64,000 bases of DNA, taken from assembly GCF_040409955.1 (NCBI RefSeq), contig NZ_CP123387.1, forward strand, positions 124,001 to 188,000. The letters run 5' to 3'. This DNA comes from Salipiger sp. H15. GTDB lineage: Bacteria; Pseudomonadota; Alphaproteobacteria; Rhodobacterales; Rhodobacteraceae. The translations under genes and the position numbers were made by a program. The notes beneath the pieces were generated by a model, which was not told the DNA's origin, did no database searches, and saw only the letters and a program-made list of their open reading frames with translations. This document shows positions 15,204-22,834 of this stretch, one piece after another. Positions within the stretch are counted from its first letter, which is position 1; every line of letters begins with the position of its first letter.

Positions 15204-16550
15204 TCAGAAGGCGCTGGTCAGCCCGGCGCTGATCGTCAGGTCGTCGTAGCTGTAGGCGTCGATCGAGCTGTCGCGCCGCGCCACGCCGATCTGCAGGTAG
15301 GGGGTGAGCCGCCCGAAGACGAAGCTGTCGGTCTTGTCGAGCCGCAGGTCGAGCCCGTACTCGGTCTCGTATCGTGGCTCGCCGAGGCCGGGCGTCGCGC
15401 CGACCTGGTCGAAGGCGGCGGCATAGACCGAGGGCTCGATGAGGAACCCCCCGCCGAGCTCGGTCCGCCCGCCGAGGCGCAGCTCGGCATAGTCGTAGGA
15501 GAGATCGTCGCGCGCCGCGTCCTGGTGCTGCAGCGAGAGGCTCCCGGCGACCTGGGCGCGGCCGCGCAGCGGGCGGATCACCGAGAGCTGCGCGCTGGCG
15601 CGGGTCACCTCGGTGTCGGGGTAGCGCTCGAGCGTCACGTCCACCAGCTCGGCCTCGAGCGTCGTGGTCAGGCCCGCGGCGCTGCGCCAGCTCACCCCGG
15701 CGCCGAGCCCGAGCCGTTCCTCGACCATGTCGCCGCCGAAATAGTCGGTGCCGGCGATGAGCTCGGCCCAGGCGGTGGTCTGCGGCCAGGTGAGCTGCAG
15801 CCCGGCGCTGAGGTCGGCGCCGAGCTCGTCCCAGTCGCTGCCCGAGGTCTGGTAGATCTCGCCCTCGGCCTGCAGGTAGCCGGTCAGCGTGGCGCCGCCC
15901 GCGGCGCTGCGCAGCGGCCATTGCTTGCGGATCGTCCCGCCGAGCTCGATGCCGGTCTGCGGCGCCTCCTCGCGGTTCATCGTCAGCACCATCGGCCCGT
16001 AGCCGAGATCGGCCTCGACCTTGTCGGTGTCATAGCTGCGCCCGGCGCCCTCGGGGGCGCGGAGCGCGAAGGAAAAGCGCGTGCGCAGCCCCTGCCGCTC
16101 GTCGATGGCGCGCAGGAAGCGCAGCACGTTGGTGCGCACCATGGGCGGCAGGTCGGGGCTCGAGAGCACGATGCGGAACTGCTCGCGCGACTGCGCGTAG
16201 TCGCCCGCCTCGAAGAGCGCGCGCGCCAGCTCGAGCCGGACGCGCAGCAGGCCGGGATCCTGTGCGAGCAGCTTGCGCAGAAGCCGCACGGCGGCATCGG
16301 GCTGGCCCTGAACCACGGCGGCGAGCGCCTGCTGGAAGCCGGCCTCCATCTCGGCGCCGGTGGCGGCGGCGGAAGGGGTGGGGGACGCAACAGGGAGCGG
16401 GGCCGGGCCCTGCTGCGCCTGCGCCGCCGGGGCGGGAAGAAGAACCGCGGCGAGCGCGACCGCGACGGGCAGCGCCCGCCACGGAAGCGACCGGGCCGCG
16501 GGACGGCAATGCGTCCGGCGGCCCGGCCCGGGGAATGTCCGGGCAGTCAT
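15204..16550 (-). CDS. SLAM-like outer membrane protein (TPR + DUF560 barrel)
   Basis: 448 aa. The signal peptide ends near AAQAQQ (about residue 46). Residues about 65-150 are TPR-like (GFQQALAAVVQGQPDAAVRL, RLELARALFEAGDYAQSREQ), and residues about 155-448 are alternating amphipathic strands ending in a C-terminal Phe, a beta-barrel signature. TPR plus barrel is the architecture of surface lipoprotein assembly modulators (SLAM, DUF560), which carry lipoproteins to the cell surface. It starts 3 bp after the stop of a TbpB-like lipoprotein gene, which is the expected client. SLAM function in this group is inferred from architecture and pairing. Confidence 0.8.
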   Translation of the reverse strand: MTARTFPGPGRRTHCRPAARSLPWRALPVAVALAAVLLPAPAAQAQQGPAPLPVASPTPSAAATGAEMEAGFQQALAAVVQGQPDAAVRLLRKLLAQDPGLLRVRLELARALFEAGDYAQSREQFRIVLSSPDLPPMVRTNVLRFLRAIDERQGLRTRFSFALRAPEGAGRSYDTDKVEADLGYGPMVLTMNREEAPQTGIELGGTIRKQWPLRSAAGGATLTGYLQAEGEIYQTSGSDWDELGADLSAGLQLTWPQTTAWAELIAGTDYFGGDMVEERLGLGAGVSWRSAAGLTTTLEAELVDVTLERYPDTEVTRASAQLSVIRPLRGRAQVAGSLSLQHQDAARDDLSYDYAELRLGGRTELGGGFLIEPSVYAAAFDQVGATPGLGEPRYETEYGLDLRLDKTDSFVFGRLTPYLQIGVARRDSSIDAYSYDDLTISAGLTSAF

Positions 16551-16552
16551 GG

Positions 16553-17449
16553 TCAGCGGCTGGCGTCGACCGCGCCGAAGGCGCCCACGTAGGTGCTGGT
16601 CGCGGTGGTGCCCGAGAAGGTGCCCCCCACTTCCTGCGCGTTGCCGCCATAGAACTGCCCGTCGAGCGCGCCGGTCAGCGTGCCCGTGTCGATGTCCGCC
16701 GAGAAGCCCGAGCCGCTGACCGCGCCTTCGGCGTAGAAGTCGAGGTCGGGACGGGTGGCGATGGTCGCGCCGGTCGTCGGATCGGCGGTGACGGTGTTGC
16801 TGCTGTAGACCTCGACAGTGTCGAAGTCGGTGTCCACGGCGACGTAGGAGGTGGTGACCGCCACGTCTCCGCCGGTGATCACCTGCCCGAGGCTGTCGCC
16901 GTAGTAGCTGGCGGTGCCGGTGGTGGGCATCTGGCTGGCCGAGGTGCGTGCCCCGACCGAGCCGGCGCCGGCCCTGCGCGAGGTACCGGTGAGCCCGGTC
17001 TGCCAGGTGCCGAAGGTCTGGTACTCGTAGCCCTGCTTGTCGGGATCGGCGATCAGCAGGGTCTTGTCGCCGTCGGCGCTGGCAATCAGCAGCCCGCCGG
17101 AGACGGTGGTGACGTCGAAGACGTCACCGTTGGCGGCAGAGAGGATGATCTTGCCCTGGTCGGTCTTCACGGTGACGCCGGTCAGCTCGCCGCCCTCGTA
17201 GGTGAGCAGGGCGGTGATGTCATCCTGGGTCACCGGGGTGTTGACCTTGGTGACGGTGCCATCGGCGTTGGTCTTGTAACTGGTGGTGACGGCCAGGCCA
17301 CTGGCGCTGTAGGTGCCGTCGCCTTTCGTCGCGACGTCGGAGAACGAGATGAAACCGGTGGTGCCCGACGACTTGCTGGAACTGGTGTGACCGTCGCTGC
17401 AGGCGGCAGCAAGAGACAAAGCGGCCATACTGGCAAAGAGATATTTCAT
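16553..17449 (-). CDS. TbpB-like surface lipoprotein, likely SLAM client
   Basis: 298 aa. The lipobox LAAACSD places the lipidated Cys at residue 17, followed by a Ser-rich linker. The C-terminal 100 residues form a beta-rich domain ending with GQFYGGNAQEVGGTFSG, which matches the transferrin-binding-protein-B-type eight-stranded barrel motif (FYG-x-x-A-x-E-x-GG-x-F). Such barrels are found in host-ligand, heme or other surface-binding lipoproteins. The ribosome site GAGGAA precedes the ATG. It is the first gene of a two-gene operon with the SLAM-like protein. The ligand is unknown; no TonB receptor is adjacent. Confidence 0.8.
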   Translation of the reverse strand: MKYLFASMAALSLAAACSDGHTSSSKSSGTTGFISFSDVATKGDGTYSASGLAVTTSYKTNADGTVTKVNTPVTQDDITALLTYEGGELTGVTVKTDQGKIILSAANGDVFDVTTVSGGLLIASADGDKTLLIADPDKQGYEYQTFGTWQTGLTGTSRRAGAGSVGARTSASQMPTTGTASYYGDSLGQVITGGDVAVTTSYVAVDTDFDTVEVYSSNTVTADPTTGATIATRPDLDFYAEGAVSGSGFSADIDTGTLTGALDGQFYGGNAQEVGGTFSGTTATSTYVGAFGAVDASR

Positions 17450-17663
17450 AATTCCTCACAATAAAAAACGTAAAGTCAAAGGCTTGTGGTCACCATCGGC
17501 CGGTTGGAAATTGACCGGCTTCGGCTGGCGTCTCCGCCGGGGGCGGCGCGTCGGAACTGTAGGCAGACCTGGAAGAGGAAGACCCTTGGGAGTAAATGGC
17601 GCGCCGTGCGGACTCGCCTCGACAGGTAACCACACACGCTAGGGATTTGTAAAGAATTCTGCG

Positions 17664-18146
17664 CTACGCGCTGTCGGCGAGCGCGGAGCGGTGCCGGCGG
17701 AGCAGGGCGGTCTGCCGGTAGTCCCTGTCATGCGTCACCTCGACCCCAAGCCAGGGCGGCCGCGCAAAGGCGGCGTCCTCCGAGGGCAGCTCGATCTCGG
17801 CGATCAGCGTGCCGGCGAGCGGGCCGTGGTACTCGTCGATGGTCCAGCTGCGGCCGTCGTGGCGCAGGTGGTGGCGGGTCTTGCGGATCGGCGGCCCGTC
17901 GCAGTGGTGCTCGATCAGCACAAGCCCGTCCTCGCGCGGGATCGGGTATTCGAACTCGTCGCGCGACATGCCCGAGCGCGGGCCCTTGACGCAGAGCGTC
18001 ACGCGCTCCTCGCCGTAGAAGCGCACGCGCACCTTGCGCCCCTCGTGCAGGGCAAGGATGCCGTCCCGCAGCTCGACCCGGTGCGAGACATGGGCGCGCC
18101 AGTCGTCGGAGGCGACCAGAAACTTGCGTTCGATTTCCCGTGCCAT
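17664..18146 (-). CDS. CYTH-domain protein (adenylate cyclase CyaB/triphosphatase-like)
   Basis: 160 aa from the ATG at 18146, which gives the canonical MAREIERKFLV N-terminus (ExExK motif of the triphosphate tunnel); longer in-frame starts at 18152 and 18203 exist. Further tunnel residues lie in KVRVRFYGEERVTLCVKG and EFEYPI. It is a cytosolic member of the CYTH superfamily, which hydrolyses tripolyphosphate or nucleoside triphosphates; the true substrate cannot be set from sequence. It is a single gene, apart from its neighbours. Confidence 0.85.
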   Translation of the reverse strand: MAREIERKFLVASDDWRAHVSHRVELRDGILALHEGRKVRVRFYGEERVTLCVKGPRSGMSRDEFEYPIPREDGLVLIEHHCDGPPIRKTRHHLRHDGRSWTIDEYHGPLAGTLIAEIELPSEDAAFARPPWLGVEVTHDRDYRQTALLRRHRSALADSA

Positions 18147-18297
18147 CGGCATCCCGGCGTTGTCGATGCCGACAATCTGTCCGAAAGCGGGCGGAAAAAT
18201 CAAGGCGACATCGTGCCCCGCCCGGGGGATCGCGGGCGGGAGCGGGGGCGTGCCGAAATGCCGGGCGACTCCGCGCGGGGCCGGTGCGGCCGGCGGA

Positions 18298-18717
18298 TCA
18301 GGCGGGAATGCGCAGCACCTGCCCGGGGTAGATCTTGTCGGGATCGCTCAGCATCGGCTTGTTGGCCTCGAAGATCTCGGTGTAGCGCGAGCCCTCGCCC
18401 AGCGTCGCCTCGGCGATCTTCCAGAGGTTCTCGCCCTCCTTCACCTCGTGGAACACCGGCGCCGGGCCCTCGGCCTCGTCCTCGACCTCGGCCACGCCCT
18501 CGATGTTGCCGACCGCGAGGATCATCTTCTCGCGGGTTTCCTGGTCCTTGGGCTGGCCCTTGATCTTCACCCTCGAGCTGTCCGGGTCGACCTCGATGTC
18601 GACGCCGGTCTTGTCGAGGCCGAGCGTGTCGAGTTCCGCCTCGAGCGACGCCTTGGCCGGGGTGGCCGAGTCGTCGAGCTTCTTGCCCTTGCCCTTGAGG
18701 AAGCTGAAAAGTCCCAT
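18298..18717 (-). CDS. BON-LysM protein (YgaU/Kbp-like)
   Basis: 139 aa from the ATG at 18717 (MGLFSFLKGKGKK), which has GGAG 8-11 bases upstream; a start at 18750 is possible. An N-terminal BON domain (about 25-80) is followed by a LysM domain (about 88-139: HEVKEGENLWKIAEATLGEG ... IYPGQVLRIPA). The same order occurs in the E. coli potassium-binding protein Kbp (YgaU), which responds to osmotic or K+ stress. No signal peptide is seen, consistent with that family. Confidence 0.85.
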   Translation of the reverse strand: MGLFSFLKGKGKKLDDSATPAKASLEAELDTLGLDKTGVDIEVDPDSSRVKIKGQPKDQETREKMILAVGNIEGVAEVEDEAEGPAPVFHEVKEGENLWKIAEATLGEGSRYTEIFEANKPMLSDPDKIYPGQVLRIPA

Positions 18718-18850
18718 GTCGAAATCTCCGGTGAAATGCCTGGGGGTCAATGGCCGGAGTGTCGCGCAGGCGCGTCACGCCAGCCACCGGAAAATATTCC
18801 GGTGGCGGGAGTTGGCCTGTCGGCCGCGCGGGCAGGGGAGGGGGCGCGGA

Positions 18851-19765
18851 TTACTCGAAGAGCGTGAGGATGCCCTGCGGCTGCGCGTTGGCGATCGACA
18901 GGGCCTGCGTTGCCAGCTGCTGCTGGATCTGCAGCGCCTGCAGGCGCGCGGCCTCTTCCTCCATGTCGGCATCGACCATGGCGCCGACGCTGGTGTCGAG
19001 CGTGTCCACCAGCGCGGCGAGGAAGTCCTGCTGGCTGTTGATGCTCTTCTCGACCACTCCGAGCCGCGTCGCGGCATCGACCGCGCCGGACTGCAGCGTG
19101 TCGACCTCGGCGAGGATGTTGGCAAGGAAGGTGGGCCCGGTCGTGGCGGTGGCATTGGCCTCGAACCCGTCCGCGATCGCCGCGAAGCTGGCCTGAAGCC
19201 GGGTGAGGTCGACCGTCTCGAAATTGATCGCCGTGGTTCCGTAGCTGCCGCCGCTGCGGCTGATGCCGGTGACGAGGCGGCGGGTCTCGGTCACCTCGGC
19301 GCCGGCGGTGAGCACGCCGAGCGGGCTGACCGTCGGCGTGGCGGCGAGCGTGCCGGCGGCATTGACCAGATCGTCGCCGTTGAAGGTGGAGGCGGAGATC
19401 ACCGCGGTCATCTCGGTCACCAGCCCCTTCAGATCGCCGGCGATCGCCGCCATGCCGCCCTCGGCGTTCTGGGCAAAGGCGATGCGCTCGGCGAATCTGT
19501 CGACGAGGTCGAGGAAGCTTTCGGCGCCGAGCCGGGCGGTCGCGACGGAATTCGCCGAGAGGGTGAGCCCCTCGCTGATCGAGGCATAGGCCGAGCTGTC
19601 GCCGCGCATCCGCTCCGAGAGCGCGTAATAGGCGGCGTTGTCCTTGCCGGTCTCGACCCTCAGGCCCGAGGAGATCCGCTTCTGCGTCATCTCGAGCTGC
19701 TTGCCGATATTGCCGAGGCTCCGCAGGGCGGCCATCGAGGATAAATTCGTGAGTACCGAAGTCAC
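18851..19765 (-). CDS. Flagellin
   Basis: 304 aa. Both conserved ends are present: the N-terminal coiled-coil D0/D1 region (ALRSLGNIGKQLEMTQKRIS, SGLRVETGKDNAAYYALSER) and the C-terminal D1/D0 region (LGVVEKSINSQQDFLAALVD ... QQQLATQALSIANAQPQGIL). The central domain is short, typical of alphaproteobacterial flagellins. Exported through the flagellar type III apparatus to form the filament. No other flagellar genes are in the window, so this is an orphan flagellin locus, either the main or an additional filament subunit. Confidence 0.88.
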   Translation of the reverse strand: MTSVLTNLSSMAALRSLGNIGKQLEMTQKRISSGLRVETGKDNAAYYALSERMRGDSSAYASISEGLTLSANSVATARLGAESFLDLVDRFAERIAFAQNAEGGMAAIAGDLKGLVTEMTAVISASTFNGDDLVNAAGTLAATPTVSPLGVLTAGAEVTETRRLVTGISRSGGSYGTTAINFETVDLTRLQASFAAIADGFEANATATTGPTFLANILAEVDTLQSGAVDAATRLGVVEKSINSQQDFLAALVDTLDTSVGAMVDADMEEEAARLQALQIQQQLATQALSIANAQPQGILTLFE

Positions 19766-20160
19766 TGATAAGGCTCCAAAGACACTGGGACCGAAACGCC
19801 ATTCTGGCGCTTGGCCGGAGGCGCAACAAATTCGCTTCCAATGGGCTATATTGAATTCAAAGGTTAAGCGCAGGTAAACGAGTGGAATTATATATATGTC
19901 GCCATGGCGACACTTATGGGGAAACGGAGGAATGAATATCTAGGGTATATTCCCATAGGTTGTTTCACCCAATTGAATTGTCGCGCATAAGGAGGTGAAA
20001 TCTTTCCGGCGGTACATTTGACGCCGCCGCGTCCGCCTCCGCGGGGCCGGTGGGCACGCCGGACGCCCGTTTTCCGGGCATCCGGGCAGGTTCCGCCGCG
20101 CCGGGGACCCTGCTGTCGCGCCGCGGCTTGACGTCCTCCGAGCCGCTGCCTAAGGGTTCG
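19766..20160. other. 395-bp intergenic region, AT-rich centre
   Basis: It lies between the divergent flagellin gene and the FMN riboswitch. The centre (about 19840-19990) is clearly richer in A/T than the window and contains an ATATATAT run and a perfect 16-bp palindrome (19897-19912). No gene is supported. Confidence 0.5.
19897..19912. promoter_or_regulatory. Perfect palindrome upstream of flagellin gene
   Basis: TGTCGCCATGGCGACA is a perfect 16-bp palindrome about 130 bp upstream of the flagellin start, next to an AT run. It shares the TGT...ACA frame and 12 of 16 bases with the parAB palindrome but belongs to a single site. Likely a regulator-binding site. Confidence 0.45.
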
Positions 20161-20287
20161 ACGTTCTCAGGGCGGGGTGAAATTCCCCACCGGCGGTCAT
20201 AGCCCGCGAGCGCCGCCCTCATGGCGGGTCAGCAGACACCGGTGGAATTCCGGGGCCGACGGTCAAAGTCCGGATGGAAGAGAATGT
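20161..20287 (+). promoter_or_regulatory. FMN riboswitch (RFN element)
   Basis: All conserved RFN blocks are present in order: AGGGCGGGGTGAAATTCCCC at 20169, CCGGCGGT, AGCCCGCGAGC, GGTGGAATTCCGG, CCGACGG and AAAGTCCGGATGG. The P1 stem pairs ACGTTCTC (20161-20168) with GAGAATGT (20280-20287). It lies 71 bp ahead of the lumazine synthase start. FMN binding should turn off riboflavin synthesis. No T tract follows the next hairpin, so control is more likely at translation start. Confidence 0.93.
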
Positions 20288-20292
20288 GGTCA

Positions 20293-20308
20293 CGCGCCGT
20301 TCGGCGCG
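20293..20308 (+). promoter_or_regulatory. Hairpin in the riboswitch expression platform
   Basis: CGCGCC-GTTC-GGCGCG forms a perfect 6-bp stem just after the RFN element and about 33 bases before the ribosome site GGAAAGGA (20342-20349). No U-tract follows. Confidence 0.45.
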
Positions 20309-20357
20309 GGTCTGCAGATGTGCTCTGGGATCTTGTCATTTGGAAAGGATCTGAGCC

Positions 20358-20828
20358 GTGACAAAATCCCCTACCTTCGCCTTCATCAAGGCTCGCTGGC
20401 ATGCCGAGATCGTCGATCAGGCCTTTGCCGGCTTCACCCAGCGCCTCGCCGAGCTGCTGCCCGGCGCCGAGGTCGAGAGCTTCGACGTGCCCGGCGCCTT
20501 CGAGATGCCGCTGCTTGCCAAGAAGCTCGGCGAGACCGGCCGTTTCGACGGCATCGCCGCCGCCGCGCTGGTGGTCGATGGCGGCATCTACCGGCATGAC
20601 TTCGTCGCGCAGGCGGTGGTCTCGGGGCTGATGGATGCGCAGCTGGCGACCGGCGTGCCGGTCTTCTCGGTCTCGCTGACGCCGCACCACTTCCAGCCGA
20701 AGGGCGAGCACGAGACCTTCTACCACGCGCATTTCGTCCACAAGGGACGCGAGGCGGCGGATGCGGCGGTACAGATCTACAGGCTGAACGCGCAGGTCTT
20801 CGGCCCGGCGGTCAGCGCCGCGGCCTGA
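20358..20828 (+). CDS. ribH2: 6,7-dimethyl-8-ribityllumazine synthase, type II (RibH2)
   Basis: 156 aa from a GTG start at 20358 preceded by GGAAAGGA. It condenses ribulose-derived dihydroxybutanone phosphate with the pyrimidinedione to make lumazine, the step before riboflavin. The sequence follows the type II (RibH2) pattern: FAFIKARWHAEIVDQAF, FDVPGAFEMPLLAKKL, VVDGGIYRHDFVAQAVVSGL and LTPHHF. Type II enzymes are a second, decameric lumazine synthase known mainly from Rhizobiales and relatives. It is a single gene under an FMN riboswitch; no other riboflavin gene is nearby. Confidence 0.9.
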   Translation: MTKSPTFAFIKARWHAEIVDQAFAGFTQRLAELLPGAEVESFDVPGAFEMPLLAKKLGETGRFDGIAAAALVVDGGIYRHDFVAQAVVSGLMDAQLATGVPVFSVSLTPHHFQPKGEHETFYHAHFVHKGREAADAAVQIYRLNAQVFGPAVSAAA

Positions 20829-20865
20829 GTGCTGACACGTGGCGCCGGTCCCGGACCGGCGCCGC

Positions 20866-21639
20866 TCACTTCGCGATCAGCACCTCGATGCCGCGAAGCT
20901 CGAACTCCTTGGCGGTGGCGTCCGAGATGCCGTCGTCGGTGATGAAGGAATGGATCAGCTCGAGCGCGCCCAGCCGGGTGAAGGACGAGCGCCCGATCTT
21001 GGTGCTGTCGGCCACGAGGTAGACGTGGCTCGCGGCGCGGATCATCGCCTCTTTCAATTGCAGGTCGGCAAAGCTGGGGTAGGTGAGCCCGGTGTCGAGC
21101 GCGACCCCCGCCGTGGCGAGGAAGAGTTTCCCGGCAAAGATCGAGCGGAAGTAGTCCACCGACTTGTCGCCCGAGAGCGACAGGGTCGGCGGCTTGAACT
21201 GCCCGCCCGGCATGTGCACCGCGTTGCCGGGGATCGAGCCGAGGATCACCGCGATGTTGAGCGCGTTGGTGATCACCGTGAGGTTGCTGCGCGAGGTGAG
21301 CCGCACCGCGACCTCGGTGGTGGTGGTGCCCGCGTCGAGGATCAGCGTCTCGCCATCGGTCACAAGGTCGGCCGCCAGCGCGCCGATCTTGCGCTTGCGG
21401 TCCATGTTCTCCTGGTGGTGCAGGGACATGCTGGCCGATTGGGTGCGGACGGAACTGAGGTAGGCGCCGCCGTGCTCGCGGGTGATCTGGCCGTCGCGCT
21501 CGAGCCGCTCGAGATCCTGCCGGATGGTGGCCTCGGAGACCTCGAAGGCCGCCGACAGGTCGCGCACCCGGGCCGAGCCCTCTTCCTCGATCCACTCGAG
21601 GATGCGCTGCCGCCGCGGTTCCGCCAGCAGCCGCGCCAT
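20866..21639 (-). CDS. DeoR-family sugar-responsive repressor
   Basis: 257 aa from the ATG at 21639; a GTG at 21675 with GGGCGGAAGA upstream is an alternative. The N-terminal winged HTH (RRQRILEWIEEEGSARVRDL, FEVSEATIRQDLERLERDG) is the classic DeoR signature, followed by the sugar-phosphate-binding isomerase-like domain (LILDAGTTTTEVA, VITNALNIAVIL, YLVADSTKIGRSSFTRLG). It is the last gene of the importer operon and probably regulates the divergent sugar genes, with a phosphorylated intermediate as effector. Confidence 0.87.
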   Translation of the reverse strand: MARLLAEPRRQRILEWIEEEGSARVRDLSAAFEVSEATIRQDLERLERDGQITREHGGAYLSSVRTQSASMSLHHQENMDRKRKIGALAADLVTDGETLILDAGTTTTEVAVRLTSRSNLTVITNALNIAVILGSIPGNAVHMPGGQFKPPTLSLSGDKSVDYFRSIFAGKLFLATAGVALDTGLTYPSFADLQLKEAMIRAASHVYLVADSTKIGRSSFTRLGALELIHSFITDDGISDATAKEFELRGIEVLIAK

Positions 21640-21769
21640 GCTCTCGTTCCGCTCCGCGCTGTGTTTCTCGGCCACTCTTCCGCCCTTTCGGTCGGCGGGC
21701 CGGGGCCCGCCGGAATTTTCCCCTCGTACCGTCAATCCCGGGTCGGAACAAGCGCCCCGCCCGCGGGGC

Positions 21770-22834
21770 TCAGCGTCCGGCCGCGGCCTCTTGCGACAGG
21801 GCCACACGCGCCTGCAGCCGGCTTTGCGCCTGGTCGATGACCACGGCGGCGATGATGACCAGCCCCTTGATGACCATCTGCCAGAAGGACGAGACGCCCA
21901 TCATGATCAGCCCGTCCGACAGGATGCCGATGACGAAGGCGCCGACGATGGTGCCGCCGATCCGCCCGCGCCCGCCCGACATCGAGGTGCCGCCGAGCAC
22001 CGCCGCGGCGATGGCGTTGAGCTCGAAGAACTCGCCCGTTGCCGGGTGCGCGGCCTTCAGCTGCGAGGCGATGATGAGACCCACCAGCGCCGCCATCAGC
22101 CCCGAGAACATGTAGACGAACATCTTCACCCGCCGCACCCGCACGCCCGAGAGCGCGGCGCCGCGCTCGTTGCCGCCGACCGCGTAGATGTGCCGCCCCA
22201 GAGGCGTGCGGCTGGCGATGTAGGAGGCACCGACGGTGACGAGGATCAGCATCCAGATCATCACCGGGATGCCGAGGACACTGCCCGCGCCGATCGTCGG
22301 GAAGCTGGCCGAGCCGTAGTCGGCATGGCCGTTCAGGTTGGGGAAGGTGCGCCCCTCGGAGGAGAGCAGCGCCGTGCCGCGCGCCACGTAGAGCATGCCG
22401 AGCGTGGCGATGAAGGGGGCGACGTTGAAGCGCGTGATCAGCATGCCGTTGATCCAGCCGACGAAGATGCCGACGAGGCAGACGATGAGCATGACCTCGA
22501 AGGTGTTGAACTGGATCGACCAGCCGAGCCCGAAGTCGACGCCGTAGAGCAGCAGCCAGCCCGCGACCATGCCGCAGAGCCCGACGACCGAGCCGACGGA
22601 AAGGTCGATCCCCCCGGTGATGATGACGAAGGTCATGCCGATGGCGAGGAAGGCGTTGATCGCCACGTGTTTCGACACCAGCACGGCGTTGGCGGTGCTG
22701 AGGAAGTTCGGCGCGGCAAACGAGAAGTAGCCCAGCACGAGGATCAGCGCCACGAAGGTGCGCGCCTTGAGCAGCAGCAGCAGCCAGTTGATCTTCTGCG
22801 GCGCCTTGGCGGCGGAGGCGGTGGTGGCGGTCAT
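21770..22834 (-). CDS. Sugar ABC transporter permease (RbsC family)
   Basis: 354 aa; its ATG overlaps the stop of the ATPase gene (ATGA at 22831-22834). About ten hydrophobic segments, with the family motif ITGGIDLSVGSVVGL and the cytoplasmic loop YAVGGNERGAALSGVRV that contacts the ATPase. It forms the membrane channel of a RbsABC-type importer for pentoses or other small sugars. It is third in the order binding protein, DUF2291 lipoprotein, ATPase, permease, DeoR. Confidence 0.9.
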   Translation of the reverse strand: MTATTASAAKAPQKINWLLLLLKARTFVALILVLGYFSFAAPNFLSTANAVLVSKHVAINAFLAIGMTFVIITGGIDLSVGSVVGLCGMVAGWLLLYGVDFGLGWSIQFNTFEVMLIVCLVGIFVGWINGMLITRFNVAPFIATLGMLYVARGTALLSSEGRTFPNLNGHADYGSASFPTIGAGSVLGIPVMIWMLILVTVGASYIASRTPLGRHIYAVGGNERGAALSGVRVRRVKMFVYMFSGLMAALVGLIIASQLKAAHPATGEFFELNAIAAAVLGGTSMSGGRGRIGGTIVGAFVIGILSDGLIMMGVSSFWQMVIKGLVIIAAVVIDQAQSRLQARVALSQEAAAGR

